Of a DNA stretch of 64,000 nt, positions 34,411 through 44,508 are shown one piece after another. The notes below the pieces were generated by a model. The model was not told the origin of the DNA and did no database searches. It worked only from the letters and a program-made list of their open reading frames with translations. Each line of letters starts with the position of its first letter. Within the stretch, counting starts at the first letter, position 1. Source of the stretch: Mycolicibacterium insubricum (GTDB lineage Bacteria; Actinomycetota; Actinomycetes; Mycobacteriales; Mycobacteriaceae); the NCBI RefSeq assembly GCF_010731615.1, contig NZ_AP022618.1, positions 3,782,001 through 3,846,000 of the forward strand. The letters run 5' to 3'. The translations under genes and the position numbers were made by a program.

Positions 34411-35550
34411 TCAGGCTACCGGCGCGGCGTCGGCGCCGAACACCGCCGGCAGCAGATCGGCGTAGCAGGGCACCCCGGCCACGCCGGTCGCCGCGGCGAC
34501 CCCGACGAGCACCGCGCGGGCCAGCGCGTCGGCGGCGGCGGCCCCGACGGCGGCCAACAGTCGGGTCTGCGGATCCAGCTGCGGCGGGGTGTCCGGATCC
34601 GGTTCCACCTCGATCGCACCGGTGGCCAGCGCGAACACCGTGTCCCCGTCGACCGGGGTGTGCGCCGGCCGGATCGAGTGGGCCAGCCCGTCGTGGGCGG
34701 CGATGGCCATCCGGCGGCAGGCGGCGGGCGTGAGAGCGGCGTCGGTGGCGACGACGGCGATGGTCGTGTTGAGCGGCGGATTCGACGAGCGGCGTCTTTC
34801 CGCGAGGAAGAGGTCCGACGGGGGCTGCAACGGGTTGTGTTCGGCGTCGCGGGCGGCGTAAGCGGCGATCTGGTCGGCGGGCGGGGTCGCCAACCCCAGC
34901 ACCCGGGTCAGTTCGGCCATCCACGGCAGCCCGGTGACCGGGTCGACGACGGCTCCGGCGCTGTTGACCACCACGATGGCCCCGACGGTCACCCCGCCGT
35001 ACTCCGGGCCCAGGCGCACCGACGCGGTGCCCACCCCGCCCTTGAGCACCCCGGACCGGGCGCCTACACCGGCCCCGACGGTGCCGACGGCGACCGTCGT
35101 CGCGGCGGCGTCGGCCGCGCTCCGGCCGAAGTCCGCGGTCGGGCGCTGCGCCCAGCCGCCGACGGGCAGGTCGAAGATCACCGCGGCCGGCACGATCGGC
35201 ACCAGCCCGTTCTCGATGGCCACCCCGCGGCCACTCTCCTCCAGCCAGCCCATCAGCCCGTCGGCCGCGGCCAGTCCGTAGGCGCTGCCACCGCACAGCG
35301 CGACGGCGTCGACGTAGCGCACGCTGTTGGCCGGATCGAGCAGGTCGGTCTCCCGGGTTCCCGGAGCCCCGCCGCGGCAGTCGACCGCGCCGACGGTCCC
35401 CGGCGGGGTGAGCACCACCGTCACCCCGCTGGCCCATCCGCTGCCCAGGGTCGCATCGGGATCCAGCCGGTGATACTGGCCGACCCGGATGCCGGCGACG
35501 TCGGTGATGGCGCCCTGCGGCAGCCACCTCGTTTCACCCGGGGTCCTCAC
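34411..35550 (-). CDS. P1/S58-family peptidase (DmpA-like, Rv1333-like)
   Basis: A 379-residue N-terminal-nucleophile hydrolase of the DmpA/6-aminohexanoate-oligomer hydrolase family. Members self-cleave into two chains, and the freed Ser or Thr becomes the nucleophile. The start [18 protein letters not shown] is the family hallmark; [19 protein letters not shown]-type [13 protein letters not shown] and the [15 protein letters not shown] segment follow, with Asn-Ser a candidate cleavage site. The GTG at 35550 overlaps the DUF2017 stop by 4 bases, which fixes the start. Aminopeptidase or amidase activity is expected. Confidence 0.9.
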   Translation of the reverse strand: MRTPGETRWLPQGAITDVAGIRVGQYHRLDPDATLGSGWASGVTVVLTPPGTVGAVDCRGGAPGTRETDLLDPANSVRYVDAVALCGGSAYGLAAADGLMGWLEESGRGVAIENGLVPIVPAAVIFDLPVGGWAQRPTADFGRSAADAAATTVAVGTVGAGVGARSGVLKGGVGTASVRLGPEYGGVTVGAIVVVNSAGAVVDPVTGLPWMAELTRVLGLATPPADQIAAYAARDAEHNPLQPPSDLFLAERRRSSNPPLNTTIAVVATDAALTPAACRRMAIAAHDGLAHSIRPAHTPVDGDTVFALATGAIEVEPDPDTPPQLDPQTRLLAAVGAAAADALARAVLVGVAAATGVAGVPCYADLLPAVFGADAAPVA

Positions 35551-36128
35551 GCCGGCTTCCCCATCAGACACAGCACCAACAGCTCCTGCAGTGTGGTCAA
35601 CCACTGGTAGACGTCCAGGTGCCCGGCCATCGGGTGGTTCGACGATAGCCGGGCGGGCCCGTCGGGACCGATCTCCAGGATGGCGCCCAGCGCCAACCGG
35701 ATGTCGTTGACGGCGGCGATCCACGCCTCGGCGTCATCGGTGGTCAGCTCCAGCCGGCCGCCGTCGCGCGGGCAGGTGCCCAGCATCCGTTGCGCCGCTT
35801 CGCGTTTGGCGGTGATGATCTCCGGCTCGTGCAGGATCCGCAGCGCCGTGTTGACACTCTCCGGGTCCGGGTCGCCCGGGCCGGCGGCGGTGGGACGGTA
35901 GAAGTCCGGCAGCAACCGGCTCATGGTGGCGTCGGCCGGCGGCGCCGGGTTGCCGGTGCGGATACCGGTCAGCTCGGCGAGCTCGTCGGGCGGCGCGGCC
36001 GCCTCGCGGTCGTCGAGCATCGCCAGCACCGAGGTCGCCAGGTCGTGCAGCAGCGCACCCTCGTGGGGCTCCAGCACCGACCGGAAGCGCACACCGTCGG
36101 CGGTCTGCACCCGTTTCCATCTGCGCAC
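35547..36128 (-). CDS. DUF2017 family protein (Rv1332-like)
   Basis: A 193-residue actinobacterial protein of unknown role, always found next to clpS. It begins RRWKRVQTADGVRFRSVLEPHE and is mostly helical; the end RLSSNHPMAGHLDVYQWLTTLQELL is typical. It sits between clpS (8-base gap) and the S58 peptidase, in the same order as M. tuberculosis. A link to ClpS-dependent proteolysis is inferred only from linkage. The start codon is GTG. Confidence 0.9.
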   Translation of the reverse strand: MRRWKRVQTADGVRFRSVLEPHEGALLHDLATSVLAMLDDREAAAPPDELAELTGIRTGNPAPPADATMSRLLPDFYRPTAAGPGDPDPESVNTALRILHEPEIITAKREAAQRMLGTCPRDGGRLELTTDDAEAWIAAVNDIRLALGAILEIGPDGPARLSSNHPMAGHLDVYQWLTTLQELLVLCLMGKPA

Positions 36129-36135
36129 GCCGGGC

Positions 36136-36432
36136 TCAGCGATCCTGCTGCATGCTGGCCCACAGACCGGCCGCGTGCAGCCGGGCGACGTCGGCCTCCA
36201 TCGATTCGCGCGCCCCGGCCGAGACCACCGCCTTGCCCTCGTGGTGGACCTGCAGCATCAGCTTGGTGGCGTGCGGTTCGGAGTAGCCGAACACCTTTTG
36301 GAACACGTAGGTCACGTAGTTCATCAGGTTCACCGGGTCGTCCCAGACGATGGTCACCCAGGGGGCATCCACGGCGTCGACGTGTTCGGCCTCACGCTGA
36401 TCGGCCGGCTTGGTCGGTGCGGACGCAGCCAT
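36136..36432 (-). CDS. clpS: ATP-dependent Clp protease adaptor ClpS
   Basis: A 98-residue N-end-rule adaptor that hands substrates to ClpC/ClpA. The core [20 protein letters not shown] contains the Asp and Asn residues that bind the N-terminal amino group of the substrate, and [15 protein letters not shown] contains the second pocket. An N-terminal flexible extension of about 22 residues precedes the core. Start ATG 36432. It heads the leftward operon clpS, DUF2017, S58 peptidase, rhomboid, murI and beyond. Confidence 0.97.
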   Translation of the reverse strand: MAASAPTKPADQREAEHVDAVDAPWVTIVWDDPVNLMNYVTYVFQKVFGYSEPHATKLMLQVHHEGKAVVSAGARESMEADVARLHAAGLWASMQQDR

Positions 36433-36586
36433 GCCGACAGGATAACGCCGATCGCAACAGCCGATAAGTCCAAGTGTGCGTTAGCGTCACAGGATTGCGC
36501 CGCGCACATCCCCCGGACGACGCAAATCCCCCGAACGAGGAGTCACCACGGCCGAGGTAGCGGTAGCCGAGCTGCTCGACGCCGCC

Positions 36587-38560
36587 GTGGCCGCGCTCGG
36601 CGGCAGCCGCCGCGACGGCCAGCGGCAGATGGCCGAGGCCGTCGAGCAGACATTCCGCACCGGCGAGCACCTGGCGGTACAGGCCGGCACCGGCACCGGC
36701 AAGTCGCTGGCCTACCTGGTTCCGGCGCTGGCAGCGGCCGCCGACGGCAACGGGCCGGTGGTGGTGTCGACGGCGACCATCGCCCTGCAGCGCCAACTGG
36801 TCGACCGCGATCTGCCCCGGCTGACCGAGGCGCTGGCCCCGGTGCTGCCCGACCAGCCGCGGTTCGCGCTGCTCAAGGGCCGCGGCAACTACCTGTGCCT
36901 GAACAAACTGGCAACCGGGACCGCCGAACACGAAGAAGACGCCCCACAAGAGGAGCTGTTCTCCCCGGTGGCCGCCGGCGCGCTGGGCCGCGAGGTGATC
37001 CGGCTGACCGAGTGGGCGTCGGACACCGAGACCGGCGACCGTGACGAGCTGCGGCCCGGTGTCAGCGACCGGGCCTGGGCGCAGGTCAGCGTCTCGGCGC
37101 GGGAGTGCCTGGGACCGTCGCGCTGTCCGTATGCCCTCGACTGCTTCTCCGAGCGGGCGCGCGCGGAGGCCGGGCGCGCCGACATCGTCGTCACCAACCA
37201 CGCCCTGCTGGCCATCGACGCCATCGCCGACGCGTCGGTACTGCCCGAGCACGCCCTACTGATCGTCGACGAGGCCCACGACCTGGTGGACCGGGTGACC
37301 GGGGTGGCCACCGGCGAACTGACCGCCACCACGCTGGGCACCGCCGTGCGCCGGGGCGGTCGCCTCGTCGACGCCGAGATCTCCCAGCGCCTGGACGCCG
37401 CAACCGCGACGCTGCTGGCGTTGATGCACGACCTGGAGCCGGGCCGCATCGACATCCTCGACGAGGAGCTCGGCACCGCGCTGACGGTGCTGCGCAACGC
37501 CGTCAACGCCGCCCGCTCGTCGATCGACACCGCGCCGTCGGACCCCAAGGCCGCCGCCGCGCGGACCGAGGCCGTCGCCGCGCTGGCCGATGTCGGCGAC
37601 ACCGCCGACCGGATCCTGGCGTCGTTCGGCCCGGCCATCGCGGACCGTTTCGATGTGGTGTGGCTGGATCGCGACGAGATCCGCGGGAGCACCAGGGTCA
37701 CGCTGCGCGTCGCGCCGCTCAGTGTCGCCGGGCTGCTGCGCTCCCGGCTGTTCGCCGACACCACCACCGTGCTGACCTCCGCGACGCTGACCCTCGGTGG
37801 CTCGTTCGACGCGATGGCCCGCGCCTGGGGCCTGGCCGACACCGGGTCCGAGGCGGCACCGCGCTGGCGGGGCCTGGACGTCGGGTCGCCGTTCGACCAC
37901 GCGAAATCCGGCATCCTCTACATCGCCGCGCAGCTGCCCGCCCCGGGCCGCGGCGGGCCCGACAGCCCCGAAGCCGCCGCCCAGTTCGACGAGATGGCCG
38001 AGCTGATCGACGCCGCCGGTGGCCGGACGCTGGGCCTGTTCTCCTCCACGCGGGCGGCCAGGGCCGCCGCGGAGGCGATGCGCGAAAGGCTGGACACCCC
38101 GGTGCTGTGCCAGGGCGAGGACGCCACCGCGCTGCTGATCGAGAAGTTCGCCGAGAACCCGGAGACGTCGCTGTTCGGCACCCTGTCGCTGTGGCAGGGC
38201 GTCGACGTGCCCGGGCCGTCGCTGTCGCTGGTACTCATCGACCGGATCCCGTTTCCCCGGCCCGACGATCCGCTGCTGACGGCCCGGCAGCGCGCGGTCA
38301 CCGCCCGCGGCGGCAACGGCTTCATGGCCGTGGCGGCGAGTCACGCCGCGTTGCTGCTCGCCCAGGGGGTCGGCCGGTTGCTGCGGCGCGCCGACGACCG
38401 CGGGGTGATCGCCGTGCTGGACTCCCGGCTGGCGACGGCCCGCTACGGCGGCTTTCTGCGCGCGTCGCTGCCGCCGTTCTGGACCACCACCGACGGCGAG
38501 CGGGTCCGCGGCGCGCTGCGCCGGCTGCGCGGCGCGCCGGAAACGCCGGGTGGCCAATGA
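36587..38560 (+). CDS. dinG: DinG-family ATP-dependent helicase
   Basis: A 657-residue superfamily 2 helicase of the XPD/DinG type. Motifs: QAGTGTGKSLAYLVP (Walker A, ATP binding), four cysteines around CLGPSRCPYALDCF for an iron-sulfur cluster, IVDEAHDLVD (DEAH box), and GLFSSTRAAR plus VAASHAALLLAQGVGRLLR for the C-terminal motifs. It should unwind DNA structures such as D-loops or R-loops. GTG 36587 is the first usable start. Twelve codons upstream (AEVAVAELLDAA) look like normal DinG sequence but have no ATG, GTG or TTG, so an unusual start upstream is possible. It matches Rv1329c. Confidence 0.92.
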   Translation: MAALGGSRRDGQRQMAEAVEQTFRTGEHLAVQAGTGTGKSLAYLVPALAAAADGNGPVVVSTATIALQRQLVDRDLPRLTEALAPVLPDQPRFALLKGRGNYLCLNKLATGTAEHEEDAPQEELFSPVAAGALGREVIRLTEWASDTETGDRDELRPGVSDRAWAQVSVSARECLGPSRCPYALDCFSERARAEAGRADIVVTNHALLAIDAIADASVLPEHALLIVDEAHDLVDRVTGVATGELTATTLGTAVRRGGRLVDAEISQRLDAATATLLALMHDLEPGRIDILDEELGTALTVLRNAVNAARSSIDTAPSDPKAAAARTEAVAALADVGDTADRILASFGPAIADRFDVVWLDRDEIRGSTRVTLRVAPLSVAGLLRSRLFADTTTVLTSATLTLGGSFDAMARAWGLADTGSEAAPRWRGLDVGSPFDHAKSGILYIAAQLPAPGRGGPDSPEAAAQFDEMAELIDAAGGRTLGLFSSTRAARAAAEAMRERLDTPVLCQGEDATALLIEKFAENPETSLFGTLSLWQGVDVPGPSLSLVLIDRIPFPRPDDPLLTARQRAVTARGGNGFMAVAASHAALLLAQGVGRLLRRADDRGVIAVLDSRLATARYGGFLRASLPPFWTTTDGERVRGALRRLRGAPETPGGQ

Positions 38561-38622
38561 GGACCCCGCCCGGCGCCCGGGAACTATCGTTACCGTTTTC
38601 CCGGCGTCGAGAGGGGGCGGCC

Positions 38623-40053
38623 ATGCGCCGATCCGTCCTGTGCGCCGCGCTGGCCGCCGTCCTGGCGGTGTCGGGGTGCACCGAGCGGGTCGACGGGCAG
38701 GCCGTCTCGGTGTTCGCCGACCCGTTCAAGGTCGCCGGGATGCCCGCCACCGACGGGCCGACTGGGCTGCGGGAGAACCCCAACCCGCCCACCCGCACGG
38801 TGGAGGGCACCGACCACGGCCAGATCGACCTGATCGGTGCGCAATCGGTCAGCGATATCGAGCAGTACTGGGAGTACGCGTTTGCGGACCTGACGACGGG
38901 CACCTTCAGCCCGGTCGGCACGGTGTATTCCTGGGACGCCCGGCAGTACGCCGGGCAGTTCTGCACCAGTGACACCTACGGACTGGTCAACGCCGGGTTC
39001 TGCCGGGTCGACGACAGCATCGGCTGGGACCGAGGGGTGTTGTTCCCCGCGCTGCGCAAGACCTACGGCGATATGGCGATCACCATGGTTCTGGCCCACG
39101 AGTACGGCCACGCCGTGCAGAAACAGGCCCAGCTGGTGGGCCGCAGCACGCCGGTACTGGTCGCCGAGCAGCAGGCAGACTGCCTGTCCGGGGCGTACAT
39201 GCGCTGGGTGGCCGAGGACCGTTCGCCGCGTTTCACGCTGTCCACCGGCGACGGCCTCAACGACCTGCTGCTGACCATGATCTCGTTTCGGGATCCGCTG
39301 CTGAGCGAGGCCGACGTGGCAGCCGGCGGCACCGGTGACGAGCACGGCTCGGCGTTCGAGCGGATCTCGGCGTTCCAGTTCGGCTTCACCGACGGCCCCG
39401 CGGTGTGCGCCTCCATCGACGCCCAGGAGATCAAGGCCCGCCGCGGCAATCTGCCGCACGAACTGCAGCAGAACCAGACCGGCGACTGGCCGGTGACCGA
39501 GGAGTCGATCCGGGCGGTCTTCGACGCGATGACCATCCTGTTCCCGCTGGACAAACCGCCCACCATGAGCACCCAGGCGTCCGACGCGGCGACCTGCTCC
39601 GATGCCCGGCCGAGTCCGCCGGCGTCGTTCTGCCCGGCCACAAACACCATCTACGTCGACGTGCCCGGGATGCAGAAACTCGGCACCCGCGCCGACGACG
39701 TCAGCACGCTGTCCGGTGACAACACCGCCTATTCGGTGCTGATGTCGCGCTACCTGCTGGCGCTGCAACAGCAGCAGGGCCTGTCGCTGGACCGCGCCGA
39801 GACCGCGCTGCGCACCGCGTGTCTGACCGGGGTGGCGACCGCCAAGCTCGCCCCCGGCGTCGACACCCCCGGCGGGCACACTCTCAAGCTCGCCGCGGGT
39901 GATCTCGACGAGGCGGTGGCGGGTCTGCTGGCCAACGGCCTGGTGGCCAGTGACACCAACGGCGACACCATCGCCGCTGGGTTCTCCCGGATCGCGGCGT
40001 TTCGCGCCGGAGCGCTCGGCGACCAGGGGCTGTGCCTGCGCCGCTACCAGTGA
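38623..40053 (+). CDS. Zinc metallopeptidase lipoprotein (YpfJ/neutral metallopeptidase-like)
   Basis: A 476-residue exported protein. A lipobox LAVSGC places the acylated Cys at residue 19. The zinc-binding HEYGH is at residues 159-163 in VLAHEYGHAVQKQAQLV, and an additional Glu/Asp ligand region follows in EQQADCLSGAYMRW, as in the neutral zinc metallopeptidases related to YpfJ. The C-terminal half (about 250-476) has no obvious motif but contains several Cys that could pair outside the membrane. It lies 62 bases after dinG, at the place where M. tuberculosis has glgP. Its substrates are unknown. Confidence 0.88.
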   Translation: MRRSVLCAALAAVLAVSGCTERVDGQAVSVFADPFKVAGMPATDGPTGLRENPNPPTRTVEGTDHGQIDLIGAQSVSDIEQYWEYAFADLTTGTFSPVGTVYSWDARQYAGQFCTSDTYGLVNAGFCRVDDSIGWDRGVLFPALRKTYGDMAITMVLAHEYGHAVQKQAQLVGRSTPVLVAEQQADCLSGAYMRWVAEDRSPRFTLSTGDGLNDLLLTMISFRDPLLSEADVAAGGTGDEHGSAFERISAFQFGFTDGPAVCASIDAQEIKARRGNLPHELQQNQTGDWPVTEESIRAVFDAMTILFPLDKPPTMSTQASDAATCSDARPSPPASFCPATNTIYVDVPGMQKLGTRADDVSTLSGDNTAYSVLMSRYLLALQQQQGLSLDRAETALRTACLTGVATAKLAPGVDTPGGHTLKLAAGDLDEAVAGLLANGLVASDTNGDTIAAGFSRIAAFRAGALGDQGLCLRRYQ

Positions 40054-40146
40054 GCCGTCGCACTTGCTGCGCCGGGCGCGCCGCCGCGCACTACGGTGGG
40101 TTCGGGACGGTATTGGTTGAGCACCCGACGAGAACGGAGCCCCAGG

Positions 40147-42222
40147 TTGCCCGGTCGCATCGAAATCGATGAGGTTTCCCCGGTGGTGTCCTGCGGCGAG
40201 TATCCCGCCAAGGCCGTCGTCGGCGAGGTCGTCGCCGTGCGTGCGACGGTGTGGCGCGAGGGCCACGAGGCCGTCGCCGCCACCCTGGTGGTGCGCTATC
40301 ACGGTCCGCACTATCCGCAGTTGGTATCCGCCCCCGCCGGGCTGGTGCTGCCGGACGCCCCGGCACCACAGCCGGACACCGACCGGGTCAAGCCGTTGTC
40401 GGTGCCGATGGTCGCGGGCGGGCAGCCGGACACCTTCGAGGCGCTGTTCACCCCCGATGCTGTCGGGCTGTGGACGTTCCGGGTGGACGGCTGGGGTGAC
40501 CCGGTGACCGGCTGGCGCGCCGCGGTGACCGCCAAGCTGGCGGCCGGCCAGTCCGAAGCCGAACTCGACAACGACCTGCTGGTCGGCGCCACGCTGCTGG
40601 ACCGGGCGGCGGCCGGGGTTCCGCGCGGCTCCCGCGAACCGCTGCTGGCGGCGGCCACCGCCCTGCGCACTCCCGGTGACCCGTACACCCGCTCGGCGCT
40701 GGCATTGTCGGAGCAGGTCGCCGAGTTGCTGCGGCGCCATCCGCTGCGCGAGTTGGTGACCCGCGGCAAACGCTTCGGGGTGTGGGTGGACCGGCCCGCG
40801 GCCCGGTTCTCCGCCTGGTACGAGATGTTCCCGCGCTCGACCGGCGGTCGCGACGACGCGGGCAACCCGGTGCACGGCAGTTTCGCCACCGCGGCCGCGG
40901 CGCTGGAGCGGGTGGCGCAGATGGGCTTCGACGTGGTGTACCTCCCGCCGATTCACCCGATCGGGAAGGTGCACCGCAAGGGCCGCAACAACTCCGTGAC
41001 GGCGGTGGCCGACGACGTCGGGTCGCCGTGGGCCATCGGCAGCGACGAGGGCGGTCACGACGCCGTGCATCCGCAGCTGGGCACCATCGACGATTTCGAC
41101 GACTTCGTGGCGACCGCGGCCGGGCTCGGCATGGAGGTGGCCCTGGACCTGGCGCTGCAGTGTGCGCCGGATCACCCCTGGGCCAAAGAGCACCGGCAGT
41201 GGTTCACCGAACTGCCCGACGGCACCATCGCCTACGCGGAGAATCCGCCGAAGAAGTACCAGGACATCTACCCGCTGAACTTCGACAACGATCCCGCCGG
41301 CCTCTACGGCGAGGTGCTGCGGGTGGTGCTGCACTGGGTTTCCCACGGCGTCAAGATCTTTCGGGTCGACAACCCGCACACCAAGCCGCCGAACTTCTGG
41401 GCCTGGCTGATCGCCGAGGTCAAGGACCGCCATCCCGAGGTGCTGTTCCTGTCCGAGGCGTTCACCCGCCCGGCCCGGCTCTACGGGCTGGCCCGGCTGG
41501 GGTTCACCCAGTCCTACAGCTACTTCACCTGGCGTACCGCCAAGTGGGAGATCACCGAGTTCGGTGAGCAGATCGCCGAGCACTCGTATGAGGCCCGGCC
41601 GAACCTGTTCGTCAACACCCCCGACATCCTGCATGCGAGCCTGCAGCACGGCGGCCCCGGTATGTTCGCCATCCGGGCGGCGCTGGCCGCCACGCTCAGC
41701 CCGCTGTGGGGTGTGTATTCCGGGTTCGAGCTCTACGAATACCAGCCGCTGCGTGAGGACTCCGAGGAGTACCTGGATTCGGAGAAATACGAGCTGCGGC
41801 CCCGCGATTTCGCCGCGGCACTGGACCGCGGCCAGTCGCTGGAGCCGTTCATCGCCCGGCTCAACGAGATCCGCCGGCTGCATCCGGCGCTGCACCAGCT
41901 GCGCACCATCTGCTTCCACCACGTCGACAACGACGCCCTGCTGGCCTACAGCAAGTTCGATCCGGCCACCGGCGACGCGGTGCTGGTGGTGGTGACGCTC
42001 AACGCATTCGGGCCCGAGCAGGGCACACTGAGCCTGAATCTGGCAGCCCTGGGCATGCACCCCTACGACCGGTTCTGGGTGCGCGACGAGGTCACCGGAG
42101 CGGAATATCAATGGGGCGAACACAATTACGTTCGCCTCGAGCCGCAACACGCCGTGGCGCACATCGTGAACCTGCCGCACATTCCCGTCGAGACCCGCGA
42201 CCGGCTCTACCGCGACCGCTAG
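40147..42222 (+). CDS. glgE: Maltosyltransferase GlgE (alpha-1,4-glucan:maltose-1-phosphate maltosyltransferase)
   Basis: A 691-residue GH13 transferase that adds maltose from maltose-1-phosphate to alpha-glucan in the TreS-Pep2-GlgE-GlgB route. It follows M. tuberculosis GlgE closely: [20 protein letters not shown] at the start, [37 protein letters not shown] with the nucleophile Asp, and [15 protein letters not shown] with the acid Glu. TTG 40147 has GGAG 8 bases upstream and is my choice; GTG 40096 would add 17 residues but has no clear ribosome site. glgB follows after 9 bases, with its AGGAGG site in the gap. Confidence 0.95.
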   Translation: MPGRIEIDEVSPVVSCGEYPAKAVVGEVVAVRATVWREGHEAVAATLVVRYHGPHYPQLVSAPAGLVLPDAPAPQPDTDRVKPLSVPMVAGGQPDTFEALFTPDAVGLWTFRVDGWGDPVTGWRAAVTAKLAAGQSEAELDNDLLVGATLLDRAAAGVPRGSREPLLAAATALRTPGDPYTRSALALSEQVAELLRRHPLRELVTRGKRFGVWVDRPAARFSAWYEMFPRSTGGRDDAGNPVHGSFATAAAALERVAQMGFDVVYLPPIHPIGKVHRKGRNNSVTAVADDVGSPWAIGSDEGGHDAVHPQLGTIDDFDDFVATAAGLGMEVALDLALQCAPDHPWAKEHRQWFTELPDGTIAYAENPPKKYQDIYPLNFDNDPAGLYGEVLRVVLHWVSHGVKIFRVDNPHTKPPNFWAWLIAEVKDRHPEVLFLSEAFTRPARLYGLARLGFTQSYSYFTWRTAKWEITEFGEQIAEHSYEARPNLFVNTPDILHASLQHGGPGMFAIRAALAATLSPLWGVYSGFELYEYQPLREDSEEYLDSEKYELRPRDFAAALDRGQSLEPFIARLNEIRRLHPALHQLRTICFHHVDNDALLAYSKFDPATGDAVLVVVTLNAFGPEQGTLSLNLAALGMHPYDRFWVRDEVTGAEYQWGEHNYVRLEPQHAVAHIVNLPHIPVETRDRLYRDR

Positions 42223-42231
42223 GAGGATCCG

Positions 42232-44433
42232 ATGAGCCAGATCGATTCCAGCCCGGCCCTGCGCCCCGAGGCGTCGGAGCTGCGCCGCCTGCTCGACGGC
42301 ACCCACCACGACCCGCACGCCATTCTCGGCGCGCACCCCGAGGGGCGGCGCACCATCATCCGGACGCTGCGCCCGCACGCCACCGCGGTGTCGGCGCTGA
42401 TCGGCGGCCGGGAGTATCCGCTGGACCATGTGCAGGGTGGCCTGTTCGCCGCCGCGGTGGACATCGCCGATCTGATCGACTACCGGTTGCAGGTCAGCTA
42501 TCCGGGTGCCGACGGCGTCACCGATGTGCACGTCGTCGCCGACGGCTACCGGTTCCTGCCCACCCTCGGCGAGGTCGATCTGCACCTGTTCTCCGAGGGC
42601 CGCCACGAGCGGCTCTGGGAGGTGCTCGGCGCGCACCCGCGCAGCTTCACCACTCCGGACGGCGCCGTCGAGGGCGTCTCATTCGCCGTGTGGGCGCCGA
42701 ATGCCAAGGGCGTCAGCCTGATCGGCGAGTTCAACGGCTGGAGTGGCAACGACGCGCCGATGCGGACCCTGGGCTCGACCGGGGTGTGGGAGCTGTTCGT
42801 CCCCGGCTTCGCCCCCGACGGTCTGTACAAGTTCCGGGTGCACGGCGCCGACGGGTCGGTCACCGACCGGGCCGACCCGATGGCGTTCGCCACCGAGGTC
42901 CCCCCGCACACCGCGTCGCGGGTCACTCAGAGCCACTACCGGTGGAACGACGAGGACTGGCTGACCGGGCGGGCGAGCCGCAACCCGGTGTTCGAGCCGA
43001 TGAGCGTCTACGAGGTGCACCTGGGGTCCTGGCGCCCCGGCCTGAGCTACCGCGAGCTGGCCGCGCAGCTGACCGAATACGTTCTGGCCCAGGGGTTCAC
43101 CCATGTGGAGATGCTGCCGGTCGCCGAGCATCCCTTCGGCGGCTCGTGGGGCTATCAGGTGACCTCGTACTACGCGCCGACGTCGCGGTTCGGCAGCCCC
43201 GACGACTTCCGCTTCCTGGTCGACACCCTGCACGGCGCCGGCATCGGGGTGATCATGGACTGGGTGCCCGCGCACTTCCCCAAGGACGCCTGGGCCCTGG
43301 GCCGGTTCGATGGCACCCCGCTCTACGAGCACGCCGATCCCCACCGCGGCGAACAACTCGACTGGGGCACTTATGTTTTCGACTTCGGCCGGCCTGAGAT
43401 CCGCAACTTCCTGGTGGCCAACGCACTGTACTGGTGCCAGGAGTTCCACATCGACGGGTTGCGCGTGGACGCCGTCGCGTCGATGCTCTATCTGGACTAC
43501 TCCCGTCCGGCCGGCGGCTGGACGCCGAATGTGCACGGCGGGCGGGAGAACCTGGAGGCCGTGCAGTTCCTGCAGGAGATGAACGCCACCGTGCACAAGC
43601 TCAACGCGGGCGTCGTCACGGTGGCCGAGGAGTCGACGTCCTGGCCCGGCGTCACCCGACCCACCAGCCTTGGCGGGCTTGGATTTTCGATGAAGTGGAA
43701 CATGGGCTGGATGAACGACACGCTCGGCTACATCGGCCGCGACCCGATCCACCGCAGCTTCCACCACAACGAGATCACCTTCTCGATGCTGTACGCGTTC
43801 AGTGAGAACTATCTGCTGCCGGTCAGTCACGACGAGGTGGTGCACGGCAAGGGCACCCTGTGGAGCCGAATGCCGGGCAACGACCACCAGAAGGCCGCCG
43901 GGCTGCGCAGTCTGCTGGCCTATCAGTGGGCCCACCCGGGCAAACAGCTGCTGTTCATGGGCCAGGAGTTCGGCCAGCGCGCCGAATGGTCGGAGGAGCG
44001 CGGCCTGGACTGGTTCCAGCTCGCCGAGCACGGCTTCTCCGGTGGTATCGCCCGCTTCGTCCGCGATCTGAACACCGTGTACCGGCAACACCCCGCACTG
44101 TGGTCCCAGGACACCCGCCACGAGGGCTACTCGTGGATCGACGCCAACGACTCGGCGAACAACGTGCTGAGCTTCCTGCGGTTCGGCGCCGACGGTTCGA
44201 TGATGGCCTGCGTCTTCAACTTCTCCGGCTCCGAGCACGCCGCCTACCGGGTGGGACTGCCGCGGCCGGGCCGCTGGCGCGAGGTGCTCAACTCCGATGC
44301 CACCGGCTACAACGGGGCCGGCGCGGGCAACCTGGGCGGTGTGCAGGCCGTCGGGCAACCGTGGCACGGTCGCCCGGCCTCGGCGCCGCTTACCCTGCCT
44401 CCGCTCTCGGCCATCTGGCTGACGCCCGAGTAG
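42232..44433 (+). CDS. glgB: 1,4-alpha-glucan branching enzyme GlgB
   Basis: A 733-residue GH13/CBM48 enzyme that makes alpha-1,6 branches in glycogen-like glucan and capsule precursor. Domain order: an N-terminal actinobacterial carbohydrate module ([14 protein letters not shown]), the CBM48 domain ([20 protein letters not shown]), and the catalytic barrel with [25 protein letters not shown] (nucleophile Asp), [15 protein letters not shown] (acid Glu) and [13 protein letters not shown]. It starts at ATG 42232 behind AGGAGG and pairs with glgE upstream. It matches Rv1326c. Confidence 0.97.
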   Translation: MSQIDSSPALRPEASELRRLLDGTHHDPHAILGAHPEGRRTIIRTLRPHATAVSALIGGREYPLDHVQGGLFAAAVDIADLIDYRLQVSYPGADGVTDVHVVADGYRFLPTLGEVDLHLFSEGRHERLWEVLGAHPRSFTTPDGAVEGVSFAVWAPNAKGVSLIGEFNGWSGNDAPMRTLGSTGVWELFVPGFAPDGLYKFRVHGADGSVTDRADPMAFATEVPPHTASRVTQSHYRWNDEDWLTGRASRNPVFEPMSVYEVHLGSWRPGLSYRELAAQLTEYVLAQGFTHVEMLPVAEHPFGGSWGYQVTSYYAPTSRFGSPDDFRFLVDTLHGAGIGVIMDWVPAHFPKDAWALGRFDGTPLYEHADPHRGEQLDWGTYVFDFGRPEIRNFLVANALYWCQEFHIDGLRVDAVASMLYLDYSRPAGGWTPNVHGGRENLEAVQFLQEMNATVHKLNAGVVTVAEESTSWPGVTRPTSLGGLGFSMKWNMGWMNDTLGYIGRDPIHRSFHHNEITFSMLYAFSENYLLPVSHDEVVHGKGTLWSRMPGNDHQKAAGLRSLLAYQWAHPGKQLLFMGQEFGQRAEWSEERGLDWFQLAEHGFSGGIARFVRDLNTVYRQHPALWSQDTRHEGYSWIDANDSANNVLSFLRFGADGSMMACVFNFSGSEHAAYRVGLPRPGRWREVLNSDATGYNGAGAGNLGGVQAVGQPWHGRPASAPLTLPPLSAIWLTPE

Positions 44434-44508
44434 CGGTTCGGCGAGTGCCGGCGGAGCCGGACCGACACCGGGACCGCTCGCAAATAATCACCAGCGGTTC
44501 GGCGAAGC

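Noticed and set aside
38590..42636. Minus-strand open frame of 1348 codons over the metallopeptidase, glgE and glgB
   Set aside because: A high-GC third-position shadow of three certain plus-strand genes; no ribosome site or domain.
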